The notes under the pieces are model-generated. The model was not told the DNA's origin and made no database searches. It worked only from the letters and a program-made list of their open reading frames with translations. Both the position numbers and the translations under genes were made by a program. This document shows, piece after piece, positions 15,036 through 23,351 of a stretch of DNA of 45,226 nt (position 1 is its first letter; each line of letters begins with the position of its first letter). Origin of the DNA: Alphaproteobacteria bacterium (lineage in GTDB: Bacteria; Pseudomonadota; Alphaproteobacteria; Micavibrionales; Micavibrionaceae); assembly GCA_023301785.1 (NCBI GenBank), contig JALZUF010000239.1, positions 1 to 45,226 on the forward strand. The letters are read 5' to 3'.

Positions 15036-15140
15036 TACTTAGTTTAAACTTATTTGATTAAAGAGTCTGACTAGTCTTATCAGTGACACTCATTCGGTGT
15101 TTGTTTGACTGTAATGTCTATTCGTTTAATCAGTGTTTAA

Positions 15141-15169
15141 AGTATCTCATATTAAATAAAGAATGTCAA
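15141..15169 (-). promoter_or_regulatory. Early promoter P2, sigma70 type with extended -10
   Basis: TTGACA (15164-15169), 17-bp spacer ending TGA, GATACT (15141-15146). The TG one base before the -10 gives an extended -10, which offsets the weaker hexamer. It lies in AT-rich noncoding sequence in line with P1 and P3. Confidence 0.6.
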
Positions 15170-15231
15170 CACTTAAATTAAAAAGATTAGGTTGGTTATT
15201 ATTTACCGTGTGTTCCTTATCTTGTAATTAC

Positions 15232-15260
15232 ATTATGCCATGATGAATAACTAAAGTCAA
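15232..15260 (-). promoter_or_regulatory. Early promoter P3, sigma70 type with extended -10
   Basis: TTGACT (15255-15260), 17-bp spacer ending TGG, CATAAT (15232-15237). Five of six matches in each hexamer plus an extended -10. It is the most upstream of three tandem promoters spaced roughly 90-130 bp apart. Confidence 0.6.
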
Positions 15261-15302
15261 CAACTAAATTAAATAAAATAGATAGATATTAAAAACCGCC
15301 CG

Positions 15303-15704
15303 TGTGCCACCCTTTTTTACTAGTGTTTTAAAGGCTTAGATACAGAATAGCGTATATGTGTACCGTATAGATATAATACAGTATATACCCAGTATAGATA
15401 TAAGGAGTAATGAACAGTATATAATACAGTATAGATGATGAGTATATAAGACAGAATGATAAAGATAGATACCCCGCTAGGTGTACAGTGAATACACAGT
15501 ATATATACTATGAATAAGAACAGACCATACACCCCCTTAATACCTCGTATCAAATGAGTAGTATAATTGTATAGGAATCACGGCACACGCGTATAAATAA
15601 ATAAGACAGGGCAAAGGGGGAAAGAAAAGTGGGGTTTTGGTTAATTACCCTCTTACAAATCTACATCATTTTTACAGAATCACTCCATCTATATTTTTTT
15701 TAAT
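15303..15704. repeat. AT-rich repeat region without genes; candidate genome-end region
   Basis: No convincing gene. The part at 15340-15520 is made of irregular repeats of ACAGTATA and TATAGATA units, including a perfect 15-bp repeat (ATATAATACAGTATA) at 15371-15385 and 15419-15433. From 15604 to about 15640 the plus strand is purine-rich with G and A runs. A 77-codon minus frame here (15320-15553) is a by-product of the repeats. Lying between the late terminator and early promoters, it is where T7-like phages usually have their packaged ends; no end can be seen directly. Confidence 0.6.
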
Positions 15705-15778
15705 TGGCACAGGCACTAGGAATCGAACCCAGATTAACGGGTTTGGAATCCGCTACTCTACCATTGAGTTATACCTGT
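15705..15778 (-). tRNA. trnW: tRNA-Trp (anticodon CCA)
   Basis: Complete cloverleaf on the minus strand. The acceptor ACAGGTA pairs with TGCCTGT (one G-U), the D stem ACTC pairs with GAGT around loop AATGGTA, and the anticodon loop is TTCCAAA, reading CCA. T stem CTGGG/CCTAG encloses TTCGATT, discriminator is G, and CCA is encoded. Odd points are an A-C mismatch closing the anticodon loop (31-39) and a G-U at 27-43. It stands alone between the late terminator and the early promoters. Confidence 0.9.
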
Positions 15779-15823
15779 ATAATTAGAACGGCTCTATTTG
15801 CCCCATAGAAGCACGTAGAACGC

Positions 15824-15862
15824 AATAAACCCCACTCAGGCACACATAGTACCTAAGCGGGG
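15824..15862 (-). terminator. Terminator at the end of the late genes
   Basis: 15830-15840 pairs with 15852-15862 as an 11-bp GC-rich stem with two G-U pairs on the minus strand (they would be A-C mismatches on the plus strand), an 11-nt loop, then TTTATT. It lies 20 bp past the last late gene's stop. The G-U pattern supports function as minus-strand RNA. Confidence 0.8.
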
Positions 15863-15882
15863 CTAAAACGTCTGTACGAGCC

Positions 15883-16548
15883 TTATACTCGCTCTATGTG
15901 CATATACCCAGCTAGGCAGTACACATAGTAATTGGTTGTGATAGCAGTTGGTGCTTCTACACCGAAACCTATCACGTTGCCAGCAGGAACTACAGGAGAA
16001 CTTGAAAGGTCTACATCTGTATTCTGCATGACGGTACTTAAATAGTTACGCGGTGCTATAGCAGTTGCACCTGTTCCGGTACACTCCCTAAGAACGTCCT
16101 CGTGCGTAACAGTATTAGACCCTGCGGTCTTGGTTAGGCTAGTAATACGCCATCCCCATGCTAGGGCGGCAGCGTTACTGTTGTAATGCCATGCGAATAA
16201 ACGCTTAACGCGCACATCAAAGGGGAAACATAGTCCACCCGCTGCGCGGTTTACGTTAGCACCCACATTACCCAGATCGGCAGTCATAGTTTGATCTATA
16301 ATACCATCTGCTTGCCACCCATTAAACTCGTTAGGGTCTAGTAAGTAACGTGATCCAAGAGAGTGAACCCACTCGTTAGGTCCTACTGCACCCGGCACAC
16401 CTTGTATACCCGGTTGCCCAACATCTCCCGGCTGTCCTTCCGAGCCGCGCATAGCAGCCCAGAAGTCAGTCATCTCGCCAGTGTTTCCATCTGCCAACCA
16501 TAATTCGTACGCGGATTTACCGCTGGTATTTCCAAATTCTATTACCAT
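15883..16548 (-). CDS. Collagen-like tail or appendage protein
   Basis: 221 residues. The first 30 (SAYELWLADGNTGEMTDFW) match a short module common in phage fibres. A Gly-X-Y run follows (GSEGQPGDVGQPGIQGVPG), then a beta-rich C-terminal domain of about 160 residues ending AGYMHIERV. It is probably a trimeric fibre tip or surface-binding protein. It is the last late gene, with AAGGAG upstream, and follows the esterase gene. Exact target unknown. Confidence 0.7.
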   Translation of the reverse strand: MVIEFGNTSGKSAYELWLADGNTGEMTDFWAAMRGSEGQPGDVGQPGIQGVPGAVGPNEWVHSLGSRYLLDPNEFNGWQADGIIDQTMTADLGNVGANVNRAAGGLCFPFDVRVKRLFAWHYNSNAAALAWGWRITSLTKTAGSNTVTHEDVLRECTGTGATAIAPRNYLSTVMQNTDVDLSSSPVVPAGNVIGFGVEAPTAITTNYYVYCLAGYMHIERV

Positions 16549-16557
16549 GTAGTCTCC

Positions 16558-18471
16558 TTATGTGTCAGTTACTACGATCTGTGCACGATGCAGGGTTACT
16601 GAACCGTTTACCGAACCCAGCGTAGTATTGGCTTGTGGTATTAACCGCCCTCGAATATACGTTGAAGATGGTACTAGCATCTTAGGAGTACGTAGGACTA
16701 GGTTTCTACCTTTTTCTAAACACCACGCACGGTAAGCATTTACCGGAATGTGCGTAGTCTCATTGTGCCTATCAAAACCGTTAGATAAGAACCCAAGGTT
16801 AGTGCGTAACTGTATAATCAAACCGCGTAGGTTTGCGTTGTTAGTCCGTACTAAGTCTTCTGGGAACGAAATCTCAGCTTCATAATAAGCATATTTATTA
16901 GCGTAGTTAGTATTGGTCTGCTGTAGGCTTTCAGGACCTACCTCAGTACCAGTGCCTTGCGCCTCGTCTATAACAAGAGTCTCATTTACTATAACAGTAG
17001 ATAAAACATTGTCAGCAGAAGAGCGGAAGTTGCGTGCACCCACTAAACCTACTAGAGCTTCATAAAGTGCAGCACCCATGTAGAATGCGCCAAGCATGTT
17101 AGGATGCAAACCATCGTACGTAACGTCTGCGATATTATCTATCCAATCTTGCCTAAAGTCTGCAAATACGACATTAGGGTAATTACGTAGGAAGTTATCT
17201 ACCTCCACTTCTTTGACTCTCTCGTCTATAATCTCTTGTGCTGTAAAGCCACGACTTATGTAGTCAGAATCCGGTCTTGGAGTACAGGATAAAGCTATAA
17301 TCTTTTTACCTTCCGCTTGGATAGCTTTGAACATTGCAGTAATGTTATCAATGCTCCATGCAGAGGTGCGTTTAGCAGATCGGTCATTGGCACAACCTAA
17401 GAAGAATACAAAATCTCCATCAGAACTAGTAACATCAGTAATACGCGCAAGCATCTCTGCTGTGTCGTCACTACTGACCCCAAAGTTATTAGCGTCACTG
17501 AATTCGAATCGGTGTCCTAGCATAGCCTGTAAAGCAGTGAAGTAACCTAGAGACTCAAATACATTAACAGCAGAGTTTTGATTGGTCATACTGTCTCCCA
17601 AAAGATCAGCTATCAGCTTCTCTCGTGTAAGACCGGGTAAATGACCGTGTATCATTAACTGTTTATGTACCCTCTTTGCGATCTCATTATGACCTTTAGC
17701 ATTCCAGTGTACTTCATCGGGTGTTACACCATCGAATTGCACTGAGTGTATGTGGTCTGCATAATTTAGATCGTCTGTTCGGATATAATGCACGTTAGGC
17801 ATACTTATATTCTTTGTAGCTTCTCGTATATTAAACCAACGCGGGTAGTTGCTTGCAAATAAAGTAGGCGGTGTAGGACCTAACCCGATAACAAACACAG
17901 GTAAGTTAGGCTGGTTACGCGCAGTACGGAACTCCGTGATCCATGTCTCTAAAATACCCAGTATAGTGTCACCGTTTGCATTAGCAAAGGTTGTATCCTT
18001 ACCTAATAGGTGTAGAGTTACAAAACTTAGCTTTGCAGCAGTCTTCAACTCAGCAGCATCCAGTAAAGAATGTATCTGAGTTTTAGTTTCCTCGCTTGTC
18101 CACCCAGAGTTTATGTTATTTAGAGCTGTAGCGGACTGCCCAGCAGTAACTACACATACTCTATTGCTAACACTCTCTCTGAGTAGCTCTGGTAGGATAT
18201 TATTCTTGTTATATCGCCCAGCTTCGTTCAGTCTACCATAAGTATTGACCGATTGCTGGTTTAATGGGGTACTAATATCTTGAATAGTGTCGTTATGCTT
18301 GTATACACGACTAAATTGGTCGTTTACAAGTTCAAACTCCTCACCAGCGGTATTTAGGGCAGTACCACCACCCACAGGACCGTTAGAACCACCAATATCC
18401 GCATATAGCGTGTATCCAGTAGTTATCTTTGGAGTTTCATCCCTATATGGATGATCGTAAGGTAACGGCAT
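16558..18471 (-). CDS. Virion-associated protein with two SGNH-type esterase domains
   Basis: 637 residues. The first catalytic unit (about 100-275) has VTAGQS (Ser 113) and DEVH (252-255), as in sialate O-acetylesterase-like enzymes. The second (about 285-475) has GDS (292-294), a Gly in GVSSDD, GCAND (359-363) and DGLH (453-456), a full SGNH set. The C-terminal 160 residues look like a beta-sandwich. These enzymes remove acetyl or other acyl groups from sugars, so the protein may deacylate host surface polysaccharide during adsorption. Two units in one chain are uncommon. Confidence 0.78.
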   Translation of the reverse strand: MPLPYDHPYRDETPKITTGYTLYADIGGSNGPVGGGTALNTAGEEFELVNDQFSRVYKHNDTIQDISTPLNQQSVNTYGRLNEAGRYNKNNILPELLRESVSNRVCVVTAGQSATALNNINSGWTSEETKTQIHSLLDAAELKTAAKLSFVTLHLLGKDTTFANANGDTILGILETWITEFRTARNQPNLPVFVIGLGPTPPTLFASNYPRWFNIREATKNISMPNVHYIRTDDLNYADHIHSVQFDGVTPDEVHWNAKGHNEIAKRVHKQLMIHGHLPGLTREKLIADLLGDSMTNQNSAVNVFESLGYFTALQAMLGHRFEFSDANNFGVSSDDTAEMLARITDVTSSDGDFVFFLGCANDRSAKRTSAWSIDNITAMFKAIQAEGKKIIALSCTPRPDSDYISRGFTAQEIIDERVKEVEVDNFLRNYPNVVFADFRQDWIDNIADVTYDGLHPNMLGAFYMGAALYEALVGLVGARNFRSSADNVLSTVIVNETLVIDEAQGTGTEVGPESLQQTNTNYANKYAYYEAEISFPEDLVRTNNANLRGLIIQLRTNLGFLSNGFDRHNETTHIPVNAYRAWCLEKGRNLVLRTPKMLVPSSTYIRGRLIPQANTTLGSVNGSVTLHRAQIVVTDT

Positions 18472-18472
18472 A

Positions 18473-19240
18473 TTATATCCCCCATTTCGTCATTAAGTAT
18501 CCTTCTAGTCGTAGTCTGTCAGCGTCACTCAAGCGGGTGGTCACAATAACCTCCGCCATGTACCCGTGATACTTGTTACTACCACCACCACGACACATAA
18601 GCATAAATCGGTTAAATGCAGCAGAAGGACCAGCCATAGGTTCTAGGCTGTCTATAACCGCACCGTCTTTACGCATAAACGCGTTGGTAGCATCTAGTGA
18701 ATAACCTAATAAGTAAGGTGTACCAGACGGGAACTCCTCTGCTCCATTAGTGAACCAGTAGTTAGTACCACTTCTAGGACCTAACGGTCCACCGTTACGC
18801 CAACTACCAGAAATAATATCACCACCAAAGGTAGCCCGTAGACCAACCTGTGCTTCTGTATTCTGACCAGCGATAGTTTGGTAGACAACATGAATTTCAA
18901 AGTTCTCAGAATCTAATCCGGGTATAGAACCTGTTTGATTCCCCACTGGGTCTAATACAGACTCAGCCGCATTACCTAGACCCGTAATAACATTCAGACC
19001 GTTCAAGGTTTGAGAACCCGTAATAGGTTGACTAGCTGCTATCGTACTAAGAAGGTGATGACCGTTACCAGACTTATCTGACCATTGTGATACACGTCCT
19101 GTGGCGACAGCTTCTAAAATAGTAGCAGCATCCGCAGCGTCATACCATGCAGTAAGGGGTAAATTTAAGGGAGTCCATAAAGTCTCTGACGCTGTAGTCA
19201 GCAGACCGTTATTTAGGAATTTAGGGAAGTAGAGGTCCAT
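18473..19240 (-). CDS. LamG/concanavalin-like surface protein
   Basis: 255 residues starting with a short linker, then WYDAADAATILE, VSQWSDKSGNGHHLL and a jelly-roll-like pattern typical of LamG/concanavalin A-like domains in phage and bacterial surface proteins. Probably binds carbohydrate. It starts one base after the upstream stop with GGAGGG and is followed directly by the double esterase, suggesting one adhesion module. Confidence 0.68.
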   Translation of the reverse strand: MDLYFPKFLNNGLLTTASETLWTPLNLPLTAWYDAADAATILEAVATGRVSQWSDKSGNGHHLLSTIAASQPITGSQTLNGLNVITGLGNAAESVLDPVGNQTGSIPGLDSENFEIHVVYQTIAGQNTEAQVGLRATFGGDIISGSWRNGGPLGPRSGTNYWFTNGAEEFPSGTPYLLGYSLDATNAFMRKDGAVIDSLEPMAGPSAAFNRFMLMCRGGGSNKYHGYMAEVIVTTRLSDADRLRLEGYLMTKWGI

Positions 19241-19241
19241 A

Positions 19242-19505
19242 TTAACCCTCCATTACTGTGACTACAGAAGTTCCTGAATCTGTTACAGCGTTTAATTCGT
19301 TTACTGGTGCGATATTACCGAAGTGCATACCTTTACCACTCTCTAGGAGAACGTACGCGGCAGCATCATCAAAATAGAACTTAATATCCTCACCACCTTG
19401 GTTGAACAGAATCATAGACTCGCGTTCCTCGTTGTAAGCAGCAAGCTCAGTTTCGGAAGTACCTACTGTAACCGTTACACTTGTAAAATTACTTGAATTT
19501 GGCAT
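19242..19505 (-). CDS. Small beta-rich virion protein candidate, 87 aa
   Basis: Starts MPNSSNFTSVTVTVGTSETE. It is Thr/Val/Ser-rich and probably all beta, like small phage decoration or tail-attachment proteins. It lies just after a terminator and begins the host-interaction group. AAGGA upstream. Function is inferred from composition and place. Confidence 0.6.
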   Translation of the reverse strand: MPNSSNFTSVTVTVGTSETELAAYNEERESMILFNQGGEDIKFYFDDAAAYVLLESGKGMHFGNIAPVNELNAVTDSGTSVVTVMEG

Positions 19506-19530
19506 TTTAGTTTTCCTTTGTTAGAATTAG

Positions 19531-19561
19531 AAAAAGGATGACCAGATTGCTCCGATCATCC
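19531..19561 (-). terminator. Intrinsic terminator between two small late genes
   Basis: GGATGA (19536-19541) pairs with TCATCC (19556-19561). On the minus strand the stem is followed by TTTTTC. It lies in the 66-bp gap after the 79-aa gene. Since genes continue downstream, it probably lowers, not stops, expression. Confidence 0.7.
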
Positions 19562-19571
19562 CTTGTATTAT

Positions 19572-19811
19572 TTAGGCAGGTGTTACTGTAGACTCACGTC
19601 CAAAGATAACCCATGTACCAGCATCAGTGCGTAGTGCAAGGTTAAGATCACCAGAACCATTGTCCTGAATGTACATACGACCAGCTACAGCAGATACGCC
19701 AGCTTGTCCGTTTGCAGAAGTAGGTAGGTTCTTGTTGATTGGGTGTGTAGCATCTGCCATGTCAGCAGCAGCGATTACAGTCAATGCACCTAGTTTAGTT
19801 GTGTCAGCCAT
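19572..19811 (-). CDS. Small Ala/Thr-rich protein, 79 aa
   Basis: Starts MADTTKLGALTVIAAADMAD and ends in a beta-rich stretch. No transmembrane segment. Probably a small virion or fibre-attachment protein, judged from place between holin and host-binding genes. AAGGA upstream; terminator downstream. Confidence 0.6.
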   Translation of the reverse strand: MADTTKLGALTVIAAADMADATHPINKNLPTSANGQAGVSAVAGRMYIQDNGSGDLNLALRTDAGTWVIFGRESTVTPA

Positions 19812-19823
19812 TTTAAATATTCC

Positions 19824-20276
19824 TTATTCGTTATATGTTGGTTTAGTTTTTGGTTTGGGTACGCCTATTGTTTTAGTGTCCGTACCTTGAAATTTATCGA
19901 AGCTTCTCATACCACCGATACCTAGCATAGCTAGTACCAATGTCATCAGCTCACTTGTATCCAGTGTCGGTATTAGTCCGTCATATCCTGAGATAGCAGC
20001 TACCCATGTCACGATAGGGTGGAGCAAGAATGTCCAACCTAGCGATACGCCACCTACCCACCCAATAAAGGGTCGCCAGCCAGCCACAAAGATATTTGCG
20101 TGTGTCGCTTCGATTTTGTTTAGTTCTACTTGAGACATGCGCTCTTCCGCTTCAATACGGACAAGTTCTAATGTCAATTTCTGTTTAGCCTCAGCTCTTG
20201 CTTGAGGGTCAGGAATCATACCTAGAATCTTATCTAAGAAGGGTAGGAACGCAGTCACTAGAGCAGGTAATGCCAT
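19824..20276 (-). CDS. Holin, 3TM type (GTA/phage release family)
   Basis: 150 residues. The pattern matches the 3TM holin family: a hydrophobic N-terminus (ALVTAFLPFLDKILGMIP), a charged helix with Gln/Glu/Lys, then AGWRPFIGWVGGVSLGW and another hydrophobic segment near residues 105-125. It should form membrane lesions that release the endolysin encoded directly upstream. ATAGGAGG ribosome site. Confidence 0.82.
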   Translation of the reverse strand: MALPALVTAFLPFLDKILGMIPDPQARAEAKQKLTLELVRIEAEERMSQVELNKIEATHANIFVAGWRPFIGWVGGVSLGWTFLLHPIVTWVAAISGYDGLIPTLDTSELMTLVLAMLGIGGMRSFDKFQGTDTKTIGVPKPKTKPTYNE

Positions 20277-20285
20277 AGTAGCCTC

Positions 20286-20768
20286 CTATTTATAGGTGAG
20301 CATAGTAACAGAAAGAAGTCGGTTCATCCAACCCTCTCCAAATACTCTCCAGTTGCGATTACGTAGGTAACGTAAAAAGCGATTCATAGCGAACCTATGT
20401 ACAGCTCGTTCAGGGTCAACGCTTGCAGCAGCAGCTAAGGTCTTTGGACCAATAGCCCCGTCAGCGCGAACCGATAGTGAAGTCTGTAGTGCTTTCGTTG
20501 CGTAACCTACGCCTTGATTGACAGCACAATCAAATGCCATCAGACGTAGTTCACTTGGTAGATCGTCACAGTGCAGTGCATCCCAATAATCTTTCTTGTA
20601 GATTTTTGCAGCGTCTTGCTTCTGTATATGACGAATTCCGTCAGCACCCAAATGGGGATAAGCACGTAGGCTTATTCCATAGTTAGTGATTCCACCGGGG
20701 TCTTTGGGATGATCTACCAAGCCGCCCTCAAATTTAAAAATATGTGTTACAGCTTGGTGAAAATCCAT
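20286..20768 (-). CDS. Endolysin, N-acetylmuramidase-like (GH108 family)
   Basis: 160 residues. FEGG at 13-16 carries the catalytic Glu of GH108 muramidases, followed by DPGGITNYGIS. The C-terminal part has a peptidoglycan-binding-3-like pattern (ADGAIGPKTLAA). It cleaves the glycan backbone of peptidoglycan at the end of infection. No signal peptide is seen, so it needs the holin. Unlike T7, which uses an amidase (gp3.5), lysis here uses a muramidase. Confidence 0.9.
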   Translation of the reverse strand: MDFHQAVTHIFKFEGGLVDHPKDPGGITNYGISLRAYPHLGADGIRHIQKQDAAKIYKKDYWDALHCDDLPSELRLMAFDCAVNQGVGYATKALQTSLSVRADGAIGPKTLAAAASVDPERAVHRFAMNRFLRYLRNRNWRVFGEGWMNRLLSVTMLTYK

Positions 20769-21241
20769 TATTTAGTGACCTTTCTAGTAGTACGCTTTTT
20801 CTTACCTGTTTTCTTGTTCTTAGTAGTAACTACTTTATCGACAAGCTCAACAGCCTCTCCTGCGTCCATAGAAGCCTCTAGGATGCGGTCTGAGCGTTTA
20901 CGCAGTACTCTAGTACCATTTTCTACGTTCTGCTCTGCTCGTGCTCCTACGTGCGCTCTAAGCACCTCGTAAGTTCCATCAAGTAAAGCTAAGTTGTCTT
21001 CATCAGAACCAATACGTGAAGCAATCTTCAACATAGCGGCACGAAGCTCGACAGTTAGACCCACTTTGTCAGTAGGCATTACTAATGCACCTGAGTTACC
21101 AACACCTGTGCTTTCAGTAGAAAGGCGTTTAGGTTTTACTAGGTTCATCTTGTTTGGTACACGTTTAGCTACTCGCTTGCTCGTACCATCAGCATTACGT
21201 CTTTTGAGGACGTTCTTTTCTGTTGCTTTTTCTTTAGCCAT
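20768..21241 (-). CDS. Lys-rich protein between terminase and endolysin, 157 aa
   Basis: Both ends are very basic (start MAKEKATEKNVLKRRNADGT; end rich in KKTGKKKRTT), while residues about 45-125 are a mixed helical domain. This composition suggests DNA or RNA binding or nucleoid-like condensing. It overlaps the endolysin ATG as TAATG. I do not recognise the family; it could be a packaging accessory or a virion DNA-binding protein. Confidence 0.7.
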   Translation of the reverse strand: MAKEKATEKNVLKRRNADGTSKRVAKRVPNKMNLVKPKRLSTESTGVGNSGALVMPTDKVGLTVELRAAMLKIASRIGSDEDNLALLDGTYEVLRAHVGARAEQNVENGTRVLRKRSDRILEASMDAGEAVELVDKVVTTKNKKTGKKKRTTRKVTK

Positions 21242-21244
21242 TAT

Positions 21245-23029
21245 TTATCTCCTAAATTTATCGAAAATTGAATTATGCGCTGGACCACCGTGAATGTGCT
21301 TCAACCTATTACTTCCGTCTCCCAAGGGATCGGATACTAGTTGTCTCCAAGCTTCTTCACGCGCTCTAGCTACTTCTCTATCCTTATCGACTGCTAACAT
21401 TTCAGTCCAATGTCTACAAGACCCAGCGACAGCATCTAGTCTGTCATCGTGTCCTAGTGAACCTTTGTCCCGTGTTAAACGAGCCATCTGAAAGAACAGA
21501 CTGTATAAAGAACGGAGTTCAAGCCCGTACTTCCCACATCTCTTCCAATCCAATTCGATAAGGTCTTTATCTACAATCAAACGCTGTCCACCTATTAAGG
21601 GTTCTAACGCTTCAATTATACGTAGTTCTTTTTGACCAGTTTCGTATACACCTTCAATAGCACAGGCATGTTTCTCCAGTATTAAGGGAGTAATAACCTG
21701 TCTAAATGTACCAGCTCCAAAGTTGTCCTCAAAGTCAATCTGGTCAGGTCGCCATATCTCAGCTAGGTTAGCAATATACTTTTGGTTTGCTTCATGCAAG
21801 CCTCCGGGTATACCACCTACATCTACTAGATATACGTAACCTGATCTAAACTTTGTAACTGCCCAAGCCAGCTCATCACCATTCTTACCGCCACCAGACG
21901 GGTCAATATACATGTGAGTACCTTGGAAGTCAGCCCATTCATCTCCGTGTCCATGAATTTCATAGAAATCTATATCAATCGGAAAGTCTTGAGCAGTATG
22001 AATTCGGTATTCTGGGCTAGGCAACCAATCTACAAATAAAGGTATACGCTGTTTAGGTATAACCATAAATACTAGTTTACCCGGTTTAAGTGGGTATCTA
22101 TCCGCATCCATTAGACGCGTATCTAGCATGTGTTGTAGTTGGAAATATGCCGAACCTTGGTCAATTTCTTTTTTAGTTAATGTTTCTTCATCAAGTAGCA
22201 CCGGATCAACGGGCTTACCTCTTTCACCAGTCGGTCCACCACCAGTACGTAAGTCAGGATTATTTGTCATACGTGTTAGGATAAGTGGAGCTAGTGCATT
22301 ACCGTAGTTCTCTTGTTCAGTTTCAGTAGGGTATCTCCCTGTCCAAACTCGAACGGTGTAACCACGACTAGGTAAGCTGTTATAAACGGAGTCAATACTC
22401 TGTGGTGTTCCTAGATAAACAATCTTACCTTTGGAACATATAGAAGTAAAGTCTCGCGTAAGCTGTCTCAATTTCTCTCTTTGGACCTCCGACTCAGAGT
22501 TCTTAGATGATTCAATATCATCCGCGATCAATAAGTCAGCACGTCTACCTTGAATGTTTGAGGTAACACCTAAACAAGCAACAGAGGGTGATTTTTCAGG
22601 ACCTTTAAGACTGTAGTGAACGTCAAACGCTTCTACAGACTGTCTATCCCCGTTGGAGGGGTCTGGTCTTAAACACTCTAATTGTGACATACCCATAATG
22701 ATCTGAATGATCCAGTTAGCGATCTCTTTAGCAAGAGGACCACCAGCGGATACAATCAGTGTTCGGGTAGTAGGGTCATGGATCATACGCCACACAGCAT
22801 ATATAGCTGTAATAGTCGTCTTAGCCTGACCCCGTTGTGCTTGGATCATACTGTACTGTGGACCAGTGGATAGGAAATTACCTATGTCCAACTGAATGTC
22901 TGTACAATTAAATCCTAAGAAGTCCGTGATTACGTCTTCCAATAATACGTTGAAGTCAGCGTAGTGCTCTCGAAGTAGTTTTAATTTGTCCCAGCGTAAC
23001 TGGGCATCTTGTAAACTCTCTCTAGCCAT
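21245..23029 (-). CDS. terL: Terminase large subunit, T7 gp19-like
   Basis: 594 residues. The ATPase has Walker A QRGQAKTT (about 65-72) and Walker B LLIADDIE (about 166-173), followed by the SSKNSES stretch seen in T7-like terminases. The nuclease has IDPSGGGKNGDE near residue 375, a DFEDNFGAG element and a late LDAVAGS. It drives DNA into the prohead and cuts concatemers. Length matches T7 gp19 (586). Confidence 0.95.
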   Translation of the reverse strand: MARESLQDAQLRWDKLKLLREHYADFNVLLEDVITDFLGFNCTDIQLDIGNFLSTGPQYSMIQAQRGQAKTTITAIYAVWRMIHDPTTRTLIVSAGGPLAKEIANWIIQIIMGMSQLECLRPDPSNGDRQSVEAFDVHYSLKGPEKSPSVACLGVTSNIQGRRADLLIADDIESSKNSESEVQREKLRQLTRDFTSICSKGKIVYLGTPQSIDSVYNSLPSRGYTVRVWTGRYPTETEQENYGNALAPLILTRMTNNPDLRTGGGPTGERGKPVDPVLLDEETLTKKEIDQGSAYFQLQHMLDTRLMDADRYPLKPGKLVFMVIPKQRIPLFVDWLPSPEYRIHTAQDFPIDIDFYEIHGHGDEWADFQGTHMYIDPSGGGKNGDELAWAVTKFRSGYVYLVDVGGIPGGLHEANQKYIANLAEIWRPDQIDFEDNFGAGTFRQVITPLILEKHACAIEGVYETGQKELRIIEALEPLIGGQRLIVDKDLIELDWKRCGKYGLELRSLYSLFFQMARLTRDKGSLGHDDRLDAVAGSCRHWTEMLAVDKDREVARAREEAWRQLVSDPLGDGSNRLKHIHGGPAHNSIFDKFRR

Positions 23030-23038
23030 GCTATCTCC

Positions 23039-23350
23039 TTATTGTATTGAAATGTCGTTAATCTTAGACTTCTTCCGGTTGTCTTTGAGTTGTTTCTCCA
23101 ACTCACCAAGCTCTGTACTATCTTCTCCATCAACAGAGATATGATTGTCTTTTAAGAACTTGGTTGCTACGGTTAGTAATGAAGGGTGCACGTCACTACA
23201 GTTTTCTAGGAAGGTCTTGACCCCCGCAGGTAAATCTGGGTGTTTCGCCAGAAGTACTACTGCAAGGTCTGCCTGTCCTATAGAGGTAATGAGTGCATCC
23301 GCTACGTGCCCGTGTAGGGCAGATAGTTTCTGTTCGGACGCTTTACTCAT
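23039..23350 (-). CDS. terS: Terminase small subunit, T7 gp18-like
   Basis: 103 residues from the ATG at 23350 (GGGAG upstream; the longer frame to 23377 overlaps the previous gene). It is helical with an acidic middle and a basic end (KQLKDNRKKSK). Size and position just before terL match gp18, which guides terminase to DNA. Identity is mainly by position and the ATG-to-terL order. Confidence 0.8.
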   Translation of the reverse strand: MSKASEQKLSALHGHVADALITSIGQADLAVVLLAKHPDLPAGVKTFLENCSDVHPSLLTVATKFLKDNHISVDGEDSTELGELEKQLKDNRKKSKINDISIQ

Positions 23351-23351
23351 A

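Noticed and set aside
15340..15520. CRISPR-like array
   Set aside because: Repeats are short, irregular and AT-rich, spacers are not of even length, and no cas genes are present.
15320..15553. Minus-strand 77-codon frame rich in Tyr, Ile and Leu
   Set aside because: Composition comes directly from TATA-type repeats; no ribosome site of AGGAG type and no usual start context.
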